A DNA stretch of 64,000 nt from Halichondria panicea. Its lineage: Eukaryota; Porifera; Demospongiae; Suberitida; Halichondriidae. The DNA lies in the NCBI RefSeq assembly GCF_963675165.1, contig NC_087380.1, positions 3,153,803 to 3,217,802 of the forward strand, written 5' to 3'. The notes under the pieces are model-generated. The model was given only the letters and a program-made list of their open reading frames with translations. It had not been told where the DNA came from and did no database searches. The position numbers were made by a program, and so were the translations under genes. Numbering within the stretch: position 1 is the stretch's first letter; each line of letters begins with the position of its first letter. Shown in pieces: positions 27,501-37,180 of the stretch.

Positions 27501-30500
27501 GGTAGAAGCCATTGCTGTAGTAGAATTTCTTGGGGGATAAGATTGTTGCTGAAGTTGGTTTTGATGCTTTTCTTCTTTGATCGGTGATTGCTTGTTGAAT
27601 GTAGAAGCCGGTGCTAGCTCTTATATACCAACTGAGGGTTGCTGGAATGATCTACATTGCTCTAGTAAACTAAAACTCCATTAGCTCATCATAATAATGA
27701 GCGTAGTGTTTTTACTTGTAATGGTATGCTCACACGGTTGTTAAATTCCTTCCTGTATAGTTACCTTCCTAGTTCACTAGGCCAGTAAAATCCTCAGGGG
27801 GAATTGCTAGAATGTGGTCACAGCCTAGCAACCATTCTGGAAGTATCTCATTTCAATTGTAACTAGATACACTACAAGTCCACTTGCTCAGTTAATTAAG
27901 ACATGCATGTGCCCAATTTGTACGTTCCAGTCAGTGGAGGTAGGACAGAGTGACTTTGTTTCACGATTTCTCATTTGTATATACAGACGTGTCAAATTAC
28001 CCTGATGTTCAGCTGGTTCAATTGTTTAACTGCACAGTGTACAGTTAGACCTTACACTGTACAGTGCATGGACCCTATAGCTCTGATATAAGTTGATCAG
28101 AATTAAGCCTGCAATTTATGTGCTCTGTGGCTATAGTAAATCAATGGTGCTCATTATAATGAACTACCCCCCCTCCCCCTAATTGTTGGAACCTTCACCG
28201 CATGACCATGCAGCAGCTGATCCTCATGCAGGGTATTCTACATACAATGCATGCACATATTCAAAGTGAACTCGAGTATATACCTGTACCCGCTATATCC
28301 CTCGCATTCATATGTTATGATAACTTGAGTGAGCGCATCGGATTGTAATGATCGTGATGTCACGTTCTTCCTATACAGTGTTTACTTCCCGGGAAGTGCA
28401 TATACTTTTGTATGCGATTCTCATTTCCTTGTGGGTGATTAATCATGTAAATATTTCTCGGTTGCATAGCGATAACAAACAACTTGGTTTAATGTCCATG
28501 TTGCTATTTGTCACACACTTTGGTGAATTCCAGTGGCCAAATATCATCATCTCTTTGAGTTTCGATTTGTGAAATAAAATCGGTCTATAATTGGTCATCA
28601 TAACGGCGGTGTATGGTGCTAGCATATGTTCTCAGTTTATCTAGCATGACTGTAGTCAAGGTGAACACTGAATGTGTTTTCATTGGTCATCGTGATGATT
28701 GTGTGATGTTATGCAGCAACAAGTATGTTTTCTTTTTAGCATTCTTAGCCAAAAAGAAAAAAATGATCTTATGTCCTTATTTTAGCATTTTAGTTTGATG
28801 TTAGACTAGTAAAGGATAGTTATTGTGATATATATCCCCTAGATCTTAATTTGATATCTATAGCTTGTTACATCATCTTGCCTACCGCCTGTACACACTT
28901 CGTAACCAATTTCTTCGTTCCCACCACCGCAGGACATGTTTCTACGCTCTGTGTCTCATCTCGAAGACCCCCCAGGGTGCTACCGTCCTGCTCGAGGCAA
29001 ACTGGACGACAGTTAGACACACTCTTGAAGAAAAATGGCCGCTTGCAATTGATCCCAACCTGGACTTCTCCGAGGAGTCTGTTTTCACTCCGATGGTCGA
29101 GTTGCCCCTCCCCCCGTATGGGAACGCCCCCTGCAGAGTGGTCTCCTACAAAGACTTTTCTGGCGTCAAAACGACCACACTACCAGGCAAAGTGGCGGCA
29201 TTAGGTAAAGAAGCTGTTGACGAGGGAAGTGGTACGAAGTTTACCGTCGCTGAGAACTCAACTAGAGCAAGAGGTTCGGCAATAGAACACGGAGTACTGC
29301 AAAAGAGTGCGAGTACATCAACTGATTTGATCCTGGGTGAGCCACCTCGACAGAAGGGGGCCATGAAGAGATTGTCCCGGCGTCAGTTGGTGTCCGGAAG
29401 TGTTATAAGAAGTGAGAAGAGATCTCGGAACAAAAGCCGTCTTGTCAACGGGCAGATGGTGAAGGGTCGTCCCTGCTCTCTCAATGTGGAGGTGTTACTA
29501 GACTCACCTGACGAGAAGAGAATGTGAGTGCTCAGTACGTGTGTGTGGGTGTGTGGGTGGGTGTGTGTACGTGTGTAGGTGGGTGTGTGTTGACACTTGT
29601 GTGCGATGTGATTAGTAGAGTCTAGCTTATTTATTATTGAAAGTGGTACAAATTATATGTGGATAAAGTGTGGTGTTTGAAGCACTGACTTGATTGGCAT
29701 GACATTGTACTGTAGCCGCCTTGTGAGGGAAGTGTTTGTGTTTGTGTTGACTGCTGCCTTTTATCGAAACAATTGATCGGTTTATTCGCGAGTGTTATAT
29801 ACGTTAACCACATGACTGACTGTCACATGACCTCACAGATTGTCCACCCCCAGCTCTCTGGGTCGCTCCATAAGTATCACCAACCCTAACGTGAAGCCAT
29901 TCCTGGGAGTGTGTCTACCTATCGATATCTCAAGGCTCTTTGAGGTGAGAGGAGTGATATTGTAGCACTACCAAACAGCTACATGTACTTAATTTGAAAT
30001 GGGACGTTCCTATCTCAAGTTATAATCTTTCAAAACTTAGCAATTAGCTCTGAAAAAACGGGCCCATTTCAGCCCCTATATAATTATAACCCACCCGTTA
30101 TACATGTACCAATTACACACACATGCCTATACTCCACCCCCTCCCCCCTCCACACACACATGCCTATACTCCACCCCCTCCCCCCTCCACACACACATGC
30201 CTATACTCCACCCCCCTCCCCCCTCCACACACACATGCCTATACTCCACCCCCTCCCCCCTCCACACACACACTCGTGCACACACAGTACGAAGAACCAG
30301 AGTACAAAGGTTGTGTGACCCAAGTAATCTCGGCTCCACTGCTTACCAACCATGACCACATACCATCTCACGACCCCTACCACTGTTTGGAGTGCTCCAT
30401 CCCTCTCGTCAAGCCCTACCATGGCATCGGCATGTCCATCAGCTCCGATAGTCTCTCCTCACACTTCTTGTATGCCCCACCCTCTTTTCCTGGGGGGAAC

Positions 30501-33500
30501 TCCCCTCAAACACCACGCTCACGAGCACACACCCTCGATAACACCCTCTCAGCGACTGCAGCCAAACTACAAGCCCACCATCGATCCACCTCGGCTACAC
30601 TACCCACAGATACGTCTGTTGTCAATGGAAATCCGAACTCGGCCAAAAGCACTTTACCTCAAGAGAAGACAATAGAAAATGGTAAGTAAACAATGGCTGC
30701 TACAATCAATTAATACTTACACTGTAAAATGCCTATTTTCTGTTGCAGTTACTACATTGCACTATAACTGAAATTGTTTTCCCCATCTCCAGGTGAACGA
30801 CAGGTGAGAAGCCATACAATAGATACACTGGACCCTCGTCGTGTCAATCAGACACCCTCTCCCCTCATTCGTATGAGGAGGATCCATGACAGCCAGGAAG
30901 AGGAGGAGCTTCGTGGCCAGAGCCTGGTGGACACTAGGAGGAGTAAGTGTGAGGGGGGAGGGGTAAGAACACTAGGGGCAACACAGTAAGTGTGAGGGGG
31001 GGGGATCAAGAGCACTAGGGGGCAACACAGTAAGTGTGAGGGATGGTCAAGAGCACTAGGGGGCAACACAGTAAGTGTGAGGGATGGTCAAGAGCACTAG
31101 GGGGCAACACAGTAAGTGTGTGGGGGGGTCAAGAGCACTAGGGGGCAACACAGTAAGTGTGTGGGGGGGGGGTCAAGAGCACTAGGGGGCAACACAGTAA
31201 GTATGTGGGGGGGGGGGTCAAGAGCACTAGGGGGCAACACAGTAAGTATGTGGGGGGGGGGGTCAAGAGCACTAGGGGGCAACACAGTAAGTGTGTAGGT
31301 GGGGGGGGGGGGGTCAAGAGCCAGGTGGGTATACTAGAGTATGCATGTAAGTGTGAGGGGGCTGGGGTCACAGGAGGTTTGTAGACTAAAAGTTCACTAC
31401 TTGACTGTACGTATGCTATAATTATGAACATGTATGTCATTCCCAATACATGCACTTTAACAACCGATATAGAGTAACTATCCCAGTGATGCTAAGTCTT
31501 CCCTCCTCCACAGATACTTCGAAACCCGAGAGTGTAGGAACAGCAGCTGGCTCTCAGACCGGTACTATCAAGGACCCAGAAATCCTCATCCAGATCGTCA
31601 AGCCAAGGTAATGATTATGTCTACATGTCTCTACACTATGCGTTAAGTGTGTAAGAGTAGTGTACACATGCACGTGTGTTTTGTATGCTTCTGGTGAAGG
31701 CTATAGAGCAAGCCAACAGAAGTTCATGGAGCTATGACAAAATTCAAGGCTGTATTTGTATAATTTGAGTATTTCACTTCTAAAGAAATAATTATTGTGT
31801 TCCTCTTTATTGAAATTTCAGTCTCTCTGAAGCGGATCCCAGGGCGTCCCAAGGTCCCATGTCCCCCTCTCCCTCTGCCGCAGACACCTCGAGTAACTCA
31901 TCTGGTGCCTCAGGGGGTGTGGTCGATGAGGCCAGTCCCGAGGGGCGCTCTCGTCTGCAGCATGCCGTCCTGGAGGTGGTGTATGGGCTGAGCAGTGATG
32001 TGAGTCACAAGAAGAACATCCTTGGAATGACTATGTAAGCTGCTGTGCTGACCAATACCTAAACATTGATGAATTGCTGACACTGCACATTAATATTGTT
32101 GGTTAATTGTCTGTCAGAGGAGGTTGGACACGCATCATCATGAGGCGTTTTAGTCATGTGATAATTATAGACCATTATAATTCCTTTGAGAATCAATGGT
32201 AAAAGCTTATTTCGTAATTAAAAGCTAGAGACCGCTAAAGAGAAATAGATTAATGGTGCTCGGACCTCTTCTGCTAATATAGATCATAATCTTGTTAGAC
32301 AAAAATTGTTAGTTGGGAAAGTATGTCTAGATCCATCTTGGAATCTTTTCAGCAGGTAGGTGGGATCGTGTGCTCCTAGGCCACTTCTGGCTACTTGCAG
32401 TGTCTCAGTGCAGCCTGCAGAACAGTGGAGCATCGAGGTGCCTAATGGTGCCTTTTGGGTGTATTTAATTGGATTTTTATGAGCGCACGTGATAAAAATC
32501 TGACGGTGGATAACGTGCGTCCAACCTCCTCTGATCGTCTGTTAGTGATAACACTTGGTGCAGTGTAATTATGTGGGAAATATTATTCGAGAATATATAT
32601 TTTTCCTTTACAGTATAAATGTCTGTGGTAAATGTAAATGTCTGTGGTATTGTAATACTGATGTACCTTTGCACTATTAAACTTAACTTATAGCCAATGG
32701 ATTAATTAGAGGTGAAGCCAACAGTGACTAGACCTTCAGCCGGCCATGGTTGACTTGGTCTCTAAGCATTGTGGCCACTGTAATTACATTATCCCAATTA
32801 GTGGTACATGTTCATAATTAGGTGACTGTTTTTCACCCAACCTCTGGTGCAGTGGCCCTTCCAGCTGTACCCACTTAGTCAGTGTAGGGCTCCCACAGTC
32901 ACCCCCCCCCCACACACACACACACACACACACACATGTTTGTACCAACATATCACAGCTAGCTATAGATAGGTCATGTTATAGAAGTTGCTTTTTCAAA
33001 CCCTTGCAGACATAATTATACTTACTCTCCCCTTAACAATTAATAAACCGATCTAAAAAAACTTAACCGTCAACTGGACAACGTACTATTAGTGCAGAGG
33101 TGATTACCAATAATATTAATATTAACAGTGTGTACAATACACACCGGTATGTATACACCCACACCATAATAGCACACGTACCACATCCTTCCCACCCGCC
33201 CACTCACACAGGATCTGTCACAGGTTTCCCAGTGTGGTCCAAGACGTGTGTTTGTATTCACAAGTAATGGACATGCTCTCGTCCTATCACTACAACCTCC
33301 ACACAAGGCGATTCATCGAGTCAAAGTTCGACAAGCTCTCTTTTGACCCTGTAAGTCCTGTTGTGTGGCTGTCAGTGTTTTCATTATTGCCCTAACCTTT
33401 CTCAATAGTCAATATAATGTACTGCCAGTTTTTAAGGTCTGCAGGCATATCATGCACAAAACATGGTTGTGAAGTTTGTGGGATTATTGGTTCCTTATAC

Positions 33501-35696
33501 ATGTAATACCACCTCCTTATCATAGTGTTGCAGGTCCCCTATCCCATGGTAATTTCTGTAATTAGCAGGTGTTACATGTACTGTACATGTACATGTAAGA
33601 TGCTGAGACTTGATAGTGCCCTTAATCTGCTGATGCTTCCTCAGTCACCACCAACATAGTGTTGTCTTATAGTGGTCTCTATAAATTGGATTGTGCTTGG
33701 AGGGGTTGTACCAGTAACCGCTACATGCCAGTTCTCTGCATGTAGGTCTTTGGTTTTTTGGTTCACTGCGCTGTAGTAGCTGTGTGCACACATTTCCTAG
33801 TATAGGTACATAAATATCCATTATTTCACTTTCACTTTATCTGTCTTGTGGATATTTGTGCTTCTTACTGGAAGTATGGTGGCTGCATGCACTCTAGCTG
33901 TACAGTATAGTGGAGGGATCTTAATGAAAATTGTTTCCTCAAGTCAATGCGCTTTAAAGAATTGAGAGTCTAGATCTTTTTAATAAACCTTGCAGCTCCA
34001 TCACATGCACGGTGTATATTTCATCTTTAAAATTTGATAGTGTCAGCAAAAGTAATCATTAGGTTGATGAGATATGCTGAAGAAACATAAATTTAGGAGT
34101 GGGATAAACACTGCTGCAAAAGCATTATTAACTGCTGTACTGTAACATTTAATTTTATTCTTCCCTATACAGTGTAGTTGTTGGCTGGGTCATCAAAACA
34201 TTCATACCTTTGGTCTATTGTTGATGTAGTGTCTTCTATTCCTAACAATTCCGATCCCCTTAGCTTGGTTACCATGGTAATTGTGTACCATACTTTTATC
34301 TTCGGCTGCTTTAGTATTTGTGGTACGTGCTACTAGTCTTTCCTTCTAAGCATTATCTGTCAATTCCTATCAGCACATAATTTTAATGGCTCCCTTCCTT
34401 GATAGTAATAATTAATGCTTGCAGTTCTAGTTAAAATAGAGTCTATGAAACCTTGTAGGTATAGGTACTTAATATTATATCAAAGCACATTCTAGGAGCT
34501 CCTCTCTTGTGAGGTGGGCCTCCTCTTCCACTGGAATGTAAGTTTTGTCTCCCATTTTCCTTTGTAGTGGCCCACTATTATCTGATTGTAGGACACTTTA
34601 AGTAAATGAAGTATGTTAGAATTGCGGTTGAGTTCATATTTGGTAGCCTTTTTTGTCATATCTGTAATGTTCTCTATGTAGAATGTTTTGCTATAGCCAA
34701 TAGCTGCACGAGTGTTTCTTGACAATGGAGTTAGAGTGGGGGTGGGGTGCCTAGCAATTTGTAGCTCTGTAAGTTGTTCACCTTTTGAATGATAATTTAT
34801 AAACACAATGAGATCTTTTGTCTAACTTTCATAGCCATGTAGTTCATGTTACTGTACATTAATTATAATTATAATAATTATGCTTGAATTGTTTATGCAT
34901 AATAATCTATTGTGTTGCAATTTGAAAAGTGACATTCATAAATTTGCAGTTAATGTTTCTTGAGATAATTTTGACCCAACTAAATTGTACGCTTGCATGT
35001 ACAGTACATCCACAGCAGCTTCTCCATTTGCTGGTAAGTACATGGGGAAAGCTGTAGCCAAGGGTTACATGAGTAGAAAGAATATAAGACCTTGTTCTCT
35101 GACCAACATTACCTTGCTAACCACCCCACACACACACACTCACACACACACACACACACTCACACTCACACTCACACTCACACTCACACACACAGCTATT
35201 TTCCGCTAAACCGCAACTGGACGAGGAATTCTCTGAAGATGACCTCATCTCTTCCAACAGCAGCAGTCGTCGTACCAGCTTCAGTAGCCTCGACGCCAAC
35301 TCCCAGACGTCCCTAACGATCGGGGGCGACCCAGACCGACCCATTAACCATCTCTCCCACTCGCGGGCATTTCGAAGACGGAGTAGCACGAGTGATACGT
35401 CGAGGTTTAGAGAGAAAATGCAGTTCTTGTCTCGAAGTGCAGAGATACACGAACGAATGATGGTGGAATCACCTAAAGAGAGTGAAGTCTCGAAAGCAGT
35501 CGGTAATGAACAGTATAACTCTAACGGCAACAACAATAGCCCGGGGGTAGATGAAGCTGATGGAGCTTACCCCTCCCCTATTAGTCTTGAGAGCCATTCT
35601 GACCCCAGTCTGTCGTCAGTCAAAAATAGCGAGGGTGATGGTAGGAGTAAGAGCTGTGAGGAGCCTGCTATACTGAATACAGTGTACGACTTATGA
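14144..35696 (+). CDS. RICTOR: Rapamycin-insensitive companion of mTOR (mTORC2 scaffold)
   Basis: Twenty-six exons join in frame to 1698 residues (human 1708): 14144-14216, 14503-14538, 15896-15996, 16240-16301, 17898-18093, 18158-18284, 18577-18746, 19275-19581, 20406-20563, 20951-21132, 21397-21556, 21866-22020, 23245-23380, 23537-23733, 24057-24279, 25172-25396, 25632-25826, 26037-26242, 28933-29523, 29839-29944, 30288-30681, 30793-30942, 31514-31607, 31822-32034, 33212-33350, 35196-35696. Family landmarks include KEVRAGGLRVLRYL, TDLHYRH, WRLSDGF-like WSLSEGFVAAE, RDYFLFLGT, WGLELLLPQ, VDILDEACEE, VPVHLYGQLV and, near the C-terminus, FLGVCLPIDISRLFE and VCLYSQVMDMLSS. RICTOR is the alpha-solenoid scaffold of mTORC2, which phosphorylates AKT and other AGC kinases. 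The serine-rich region (exons 19-24) and last exon are divergent, as in other animals. The N-terminal 30 residues have no clear counterpart and could start differently. Introns hold three nested genes. Confidence 0.96.
15555..15870 (+). repeat. Degenerate direct duplication in RICTOR intron 2
   Basis: Two imperfect copies of about 170 bp lie in tandem. Shared blocks in order are ttatgtta-gctata, gatgtacatgtttt / gctgtacatgttta, cgaataaaa-tgtgt and ttcttt-agct followed by cacaa-tgct. Confidence 0.55.
16751..17454 (-). CDS. Caveolin-family protein nested in RICTOR intron 4
   Basis: Two exons on the strand opposite to RICTOR, 17454-17299 and 17140-16751, give 181 residues (human CAV1 178). The N-terminal exon is acidic and polar (EEEIEMGCTDLG, GGLESESVDGE). 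Exon 2 begins FDYRSVFVQP, at the place of the caveolin FEDVIAEP signature, then has the scaffolding and intramembrane pattern: CPDRFMKCFYNKVRFSCLYC, FACGVPWVFYLALMN, IIWLYTWVFFPLSKMFDFLL, and VRVFYSLVGDLVGPFGD. Compare the vertebrate order: short cytoplasmic N-terminus, LFGIP-ALLWG hairpin, LHIWAVVPCI-SFLIE, SRIYS, DPLFEA. The tail is basic (KRMKKAKQIIK). Caveolins oligomerise into discs in the plasma membrane and help form caveolae. Sequence is divergent, so caveola formation is not shown. Splice signals are canonical (AAT/gtgagt; cttttt-free ttgcag acceptor). It sits entirely within an intron (16302-17897). Confidence 0.85.
17793..17897. repeat. CA/CCCCA-rich simple repeat directly before RICTOR exon 5
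   Basis: Tandem cacacacg and ccaccccac units run straight into the acceptor cacacacag of exon 5; there is no ordinary polypyrimidine tract. Confidence 0.8.
18822..18892 (+). tRNA. tRNA-Gly(CCC), nested in RICTOR intron 7
   Basis: A 71-nt cloverleaf: acceptor stem GCACTGC pairs with GCAGTGC with discriminator A; D arm contains GTGTAGTGGTATCAT; anticodon stem CAAGA/TCTTG holds the loop TTCCCAT, so the anticodon is CCC; T arm is CCGGG-TTCGATT-CCCGG with intact A and B boxes (TAGTGTAGTGG and GGTTCGATTCC). The body is nearly the same as the animal tRNA-Gly-CCC type. A run of T (ctttttt) follows, as expected for Pol III termination. No intron in the tRNA. It lies on the same strand as RICTOR. Confidence 0.95.
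18960..19037 (+). pseudogene. Degenerate tRNA-Gly(CCC) copy
   Basis: Starting 68 bp after the intact tRNA is a decayed copy: tcactgctggtgtaatggtg matches the 5' half, the anticodon arm gcaagattcccattcttg is intact, and gcagtgca ends it. The D loop has gained a T run, and the T arm (gggtttgactccgag) has lost its pairing and gained extra bases. A non-functional tandem duplicate is the simplest reading. Confidence 0.85.
20717..20850 (+). repeat. Dispersed repeat family copy (GAGGTGGCCTGCTAAC)
   Basis: In RICTOR intron 9 the stretch with gaggtggcctgctaac, acacgtgctatggagact and ggggccattaacctg matches copies at 2288-2434 (reverse strand) and 63160-63290, and partly at about 16405-16480. Identity is imperfect. 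Class unknown. Confidence 0.6.
22091..22320. mobile_element. Foldback (long inverted repeat) element in RICTOR intron 12
   Basis: The two arms of roughly 100 bp are near-perfect reverse complements: tgacgtcaaggg, agaagagagggcatgcaact, gcagagttcaaacgtgggcg on the left, and matching blocks on the right ending cccttgatgacgt. The centre is aatagaaatttctattt, itself a perfect palindrome. A transcript would form a very long hairpin. Non-coding; a MITE or foldback transposon. Confidence 0.85.
24371..25100. mobile_element. TA-flanked inverted-repeat element in RICTOR intron 15
   Basis: The left terminus cagtgcatccggtctagaga and right terminus ending agactggatgcactg are inverted repeats of about 60 bp, flanked on each side by TA. 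This is the target-site signature of Tc1/mariner-type elements. The 730-bp body holds no transposase and contains internal repeats such as ctctccctaaccga (twice). It is non-autonomous. Confidence 0.75.
26657..27512 (-). CDS. Secreted cysteine-rich protein of unknown function, nested in RICTOR intron 18
   Basis: Two exons, 27512-27189 and 26989-26657, join in phase 0 to 218 residues on the strand opposite to RICTOR. The first 22 residues are a clear signal peptide (MASTGILKVAFLLLLALTTA, then YAQ). The N-terminal half is helical-looking and basic (VNVRAIDIHLRQRNISYNLR). The C-terminal half contains spaced cysteines: NDSCNW at the junction, TSTCSLPEM, ASCYCPWFKF, NNNCSS, QKCTFC, DSCLCHEDDSNCS. 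There are possible N-glycosylation sites (NIS, NDS, NCS). The cysteine-pair spacing recalls netrin/TIMP-like or other secreted modules only loosely; I do not recognise a family. An acidic cysteine-rich tail ends the protein. Splice signals are canonical (TGG/gtgagt; catgcag). Confidence 0.75.
27513..28932. other. Rest of RICTOR intron 18
   Basis: About 1.4 kb upstream of the nested secreted-protein gene. It presumably holds that gene's promoter. Short open frames at 28348-28798 show no protein-like pattern. No RNA gene seen. Confidence 0.5.
30124..30272 (+). repeat. 37-bp minisatellite in RICTOR intron 20
   Basis: Four copies of a unit of about 37 bp containing tgcctatactccacccc, ctcccccctc and cacacacaca end just before exon 21. 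Only C-rich repeats are encoded, in any frame. Confidence 0.85.
30943..31318 (+). repeat. Minisatellite carrying splice-site motifs in RICTOR intron 22
   Basis: About eight copies of a 41-52 bp unit: gtaagtgtg, a G-run of variable length, tcaagagcactagggggca, acaca. The array starts at the real 5' splice site of exon 22 (GGA/gtaagtgt), and every unit repeats acacagtaagt, i.e. an AG acceptor-like end fused to a GTAAGT donor-like start. Confidence 0.9.
32114..32534. mobile_element. Inverted-repeat element with TCAGAGGAGGTTGGAC ends, RICTOR intron 24
   Basis: Left end tcagaggaggttggacacgc and right end gcgtccaacctcctctga are inverted repeats of about 18-20 bp around a non-coding body of 420 bp. 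Confidence 0.7.
33351..35195 (+). other. RICTOR intron 25
   Basis: A 1.8-kb intron. It contains an 18-nt candidate micro-exon (35016-35033), a 104-codon minus-strand frame at 34492-34806 that I cannot support as a gene, and a (CA)n/(CT)n tract at 35127-35195 that runs into the acceptor of exon 26. Confidence 0.5.
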
Positions 35697-35980
35697 ACCT
35701 CTGTATAGGTACATACTAGGAGTGAATGAATCGTGTGTGTGTGTGTGTACGTGTGCGTGCGGTGCTAAAATTATATATGTAACTCAATTGCAATTATAAG
35801 TCACCAGGTCCTAAATAATTATTGTACTATATCACTTTAATTTGATCAGTTTGACCATGCTTTTATGAATTTTTGTCTCCAACTTTTTATATGATCTAAT
35901 AGTTTATGGTTTTATATTTTGAAGAAGTCACGACAGAAAAATATTTTTGTTGAGTTAATTGCAATGAGATCGAGTTGTAT

Positions 35981-35986
35981 AATAAA
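35981..35986 (+). terminator. Probable RICTOR poly(A) signal AATAAA
   Basis: A canonical AATAAA lies 285 nt after the RICTOR stop codon and about 100 nt before the convergent TRAPPC5 stop. Confidence 0.5.
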
Positions 35987-36087
35987 ATATTATATCATAA
36001 TTTCTGATACACATGCATGCATGGGTGACATAAGTACAAACAAGACAAGTACCAACGATTAAGTATACACAAACTATATAACATATA

Positions 36088-37126
36088 TCACTTCAAAGTC
36101 TCTAAAATCTTATCTCTACTCAATACAGAGTCCTCAAATCTTATCTCAAATGCAGTGGTGGGTTTATCCTTGATACCAAAAGCTCGCACTTTGCATGGCT
36201 GCAATTGTGAAATTGATAATGTATATATTAATAATAATGCATGTAATAATTATGTCACAGCTATAGTATAGTGATACGTAGGTACGTATAATTTATAAGC
36301 AATACAGTACTTTTCAAGTAGGTTGAATATCATTCCAAGTTGAATGTTGAAGTGAGCTCACACCACTAAACCACAAAGCTGATCTGTAAAGGTGGCTGTC
36401 ACAGCCGGTCAGTGTGATGATGCCCATGCATGATAATACACAGCACTGACTACATGTGTGGGTGTTCATCTAGATGCATATTCAATGACTTGAGGTGCAG
36501 AGTGTTGCTACACTACTTAAGCAAACCAAGTAAGAGAATTAATGTACATCAGCAAAAGTACTGTAAAAGAATAGAGCATTTGTTCGGGAGAAGTAGAGAT
36601 GTCGAGCCAAAGTAGCAAAGGCATGGTCCTCATCCTATGTTGAATCCGTAACAGTGCTACAGATACTCTTTGAAAATCTAGGCACTTACTTAGGAGAAGT
36701 TCAAGCAAAGATACACATACATTTGTACATAATTATGAAGCTTGTGGGTAGATCATAATCATGAGATCAGCTTTGTTTTGTGGTTTAGTGGTGTGAGTAC
36801 TCACTTCAACATTCAACTTTGAATGATTCAACCTACTTGAAAAGTACTGTATATAGGGGGTTGGGTACATGCTATACTATACATAGCATATGCATATACA
36901 CATGTATGTACATGTACAGTTTATTATACACACACAGCTATAGTGATGAAAATTAATTATGCTAGGAATACAAGAGTATATATTTATACAAAAAAACAAG
37001 GCATTAGAATGCAGTCTGCATATGCATGGTTTCATAATATGCATGGAGGCTTACAAATTGAGTTCCATTGAGGAAAGCTTCAATGACACCAGCCATGAAG
37101 GCTGCACAGTTCAGGCTACCTGTGTG

Positions 37127-37180
<54 letters not shown>

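Noticed and set aside
28348-28798. Two overlapping plus-strand frames of 60-74 codons in RICTOR intron 18
   Set aside because: No conserved motif, and they lie outside the exon chain of RICTOR.
34492-34806. A 104-codon minus-strand open frame in RICTOR intron 25
   Set aside because: No start context, splice partner or family pattern; composition is ordinary for AT-rich intron DNA.
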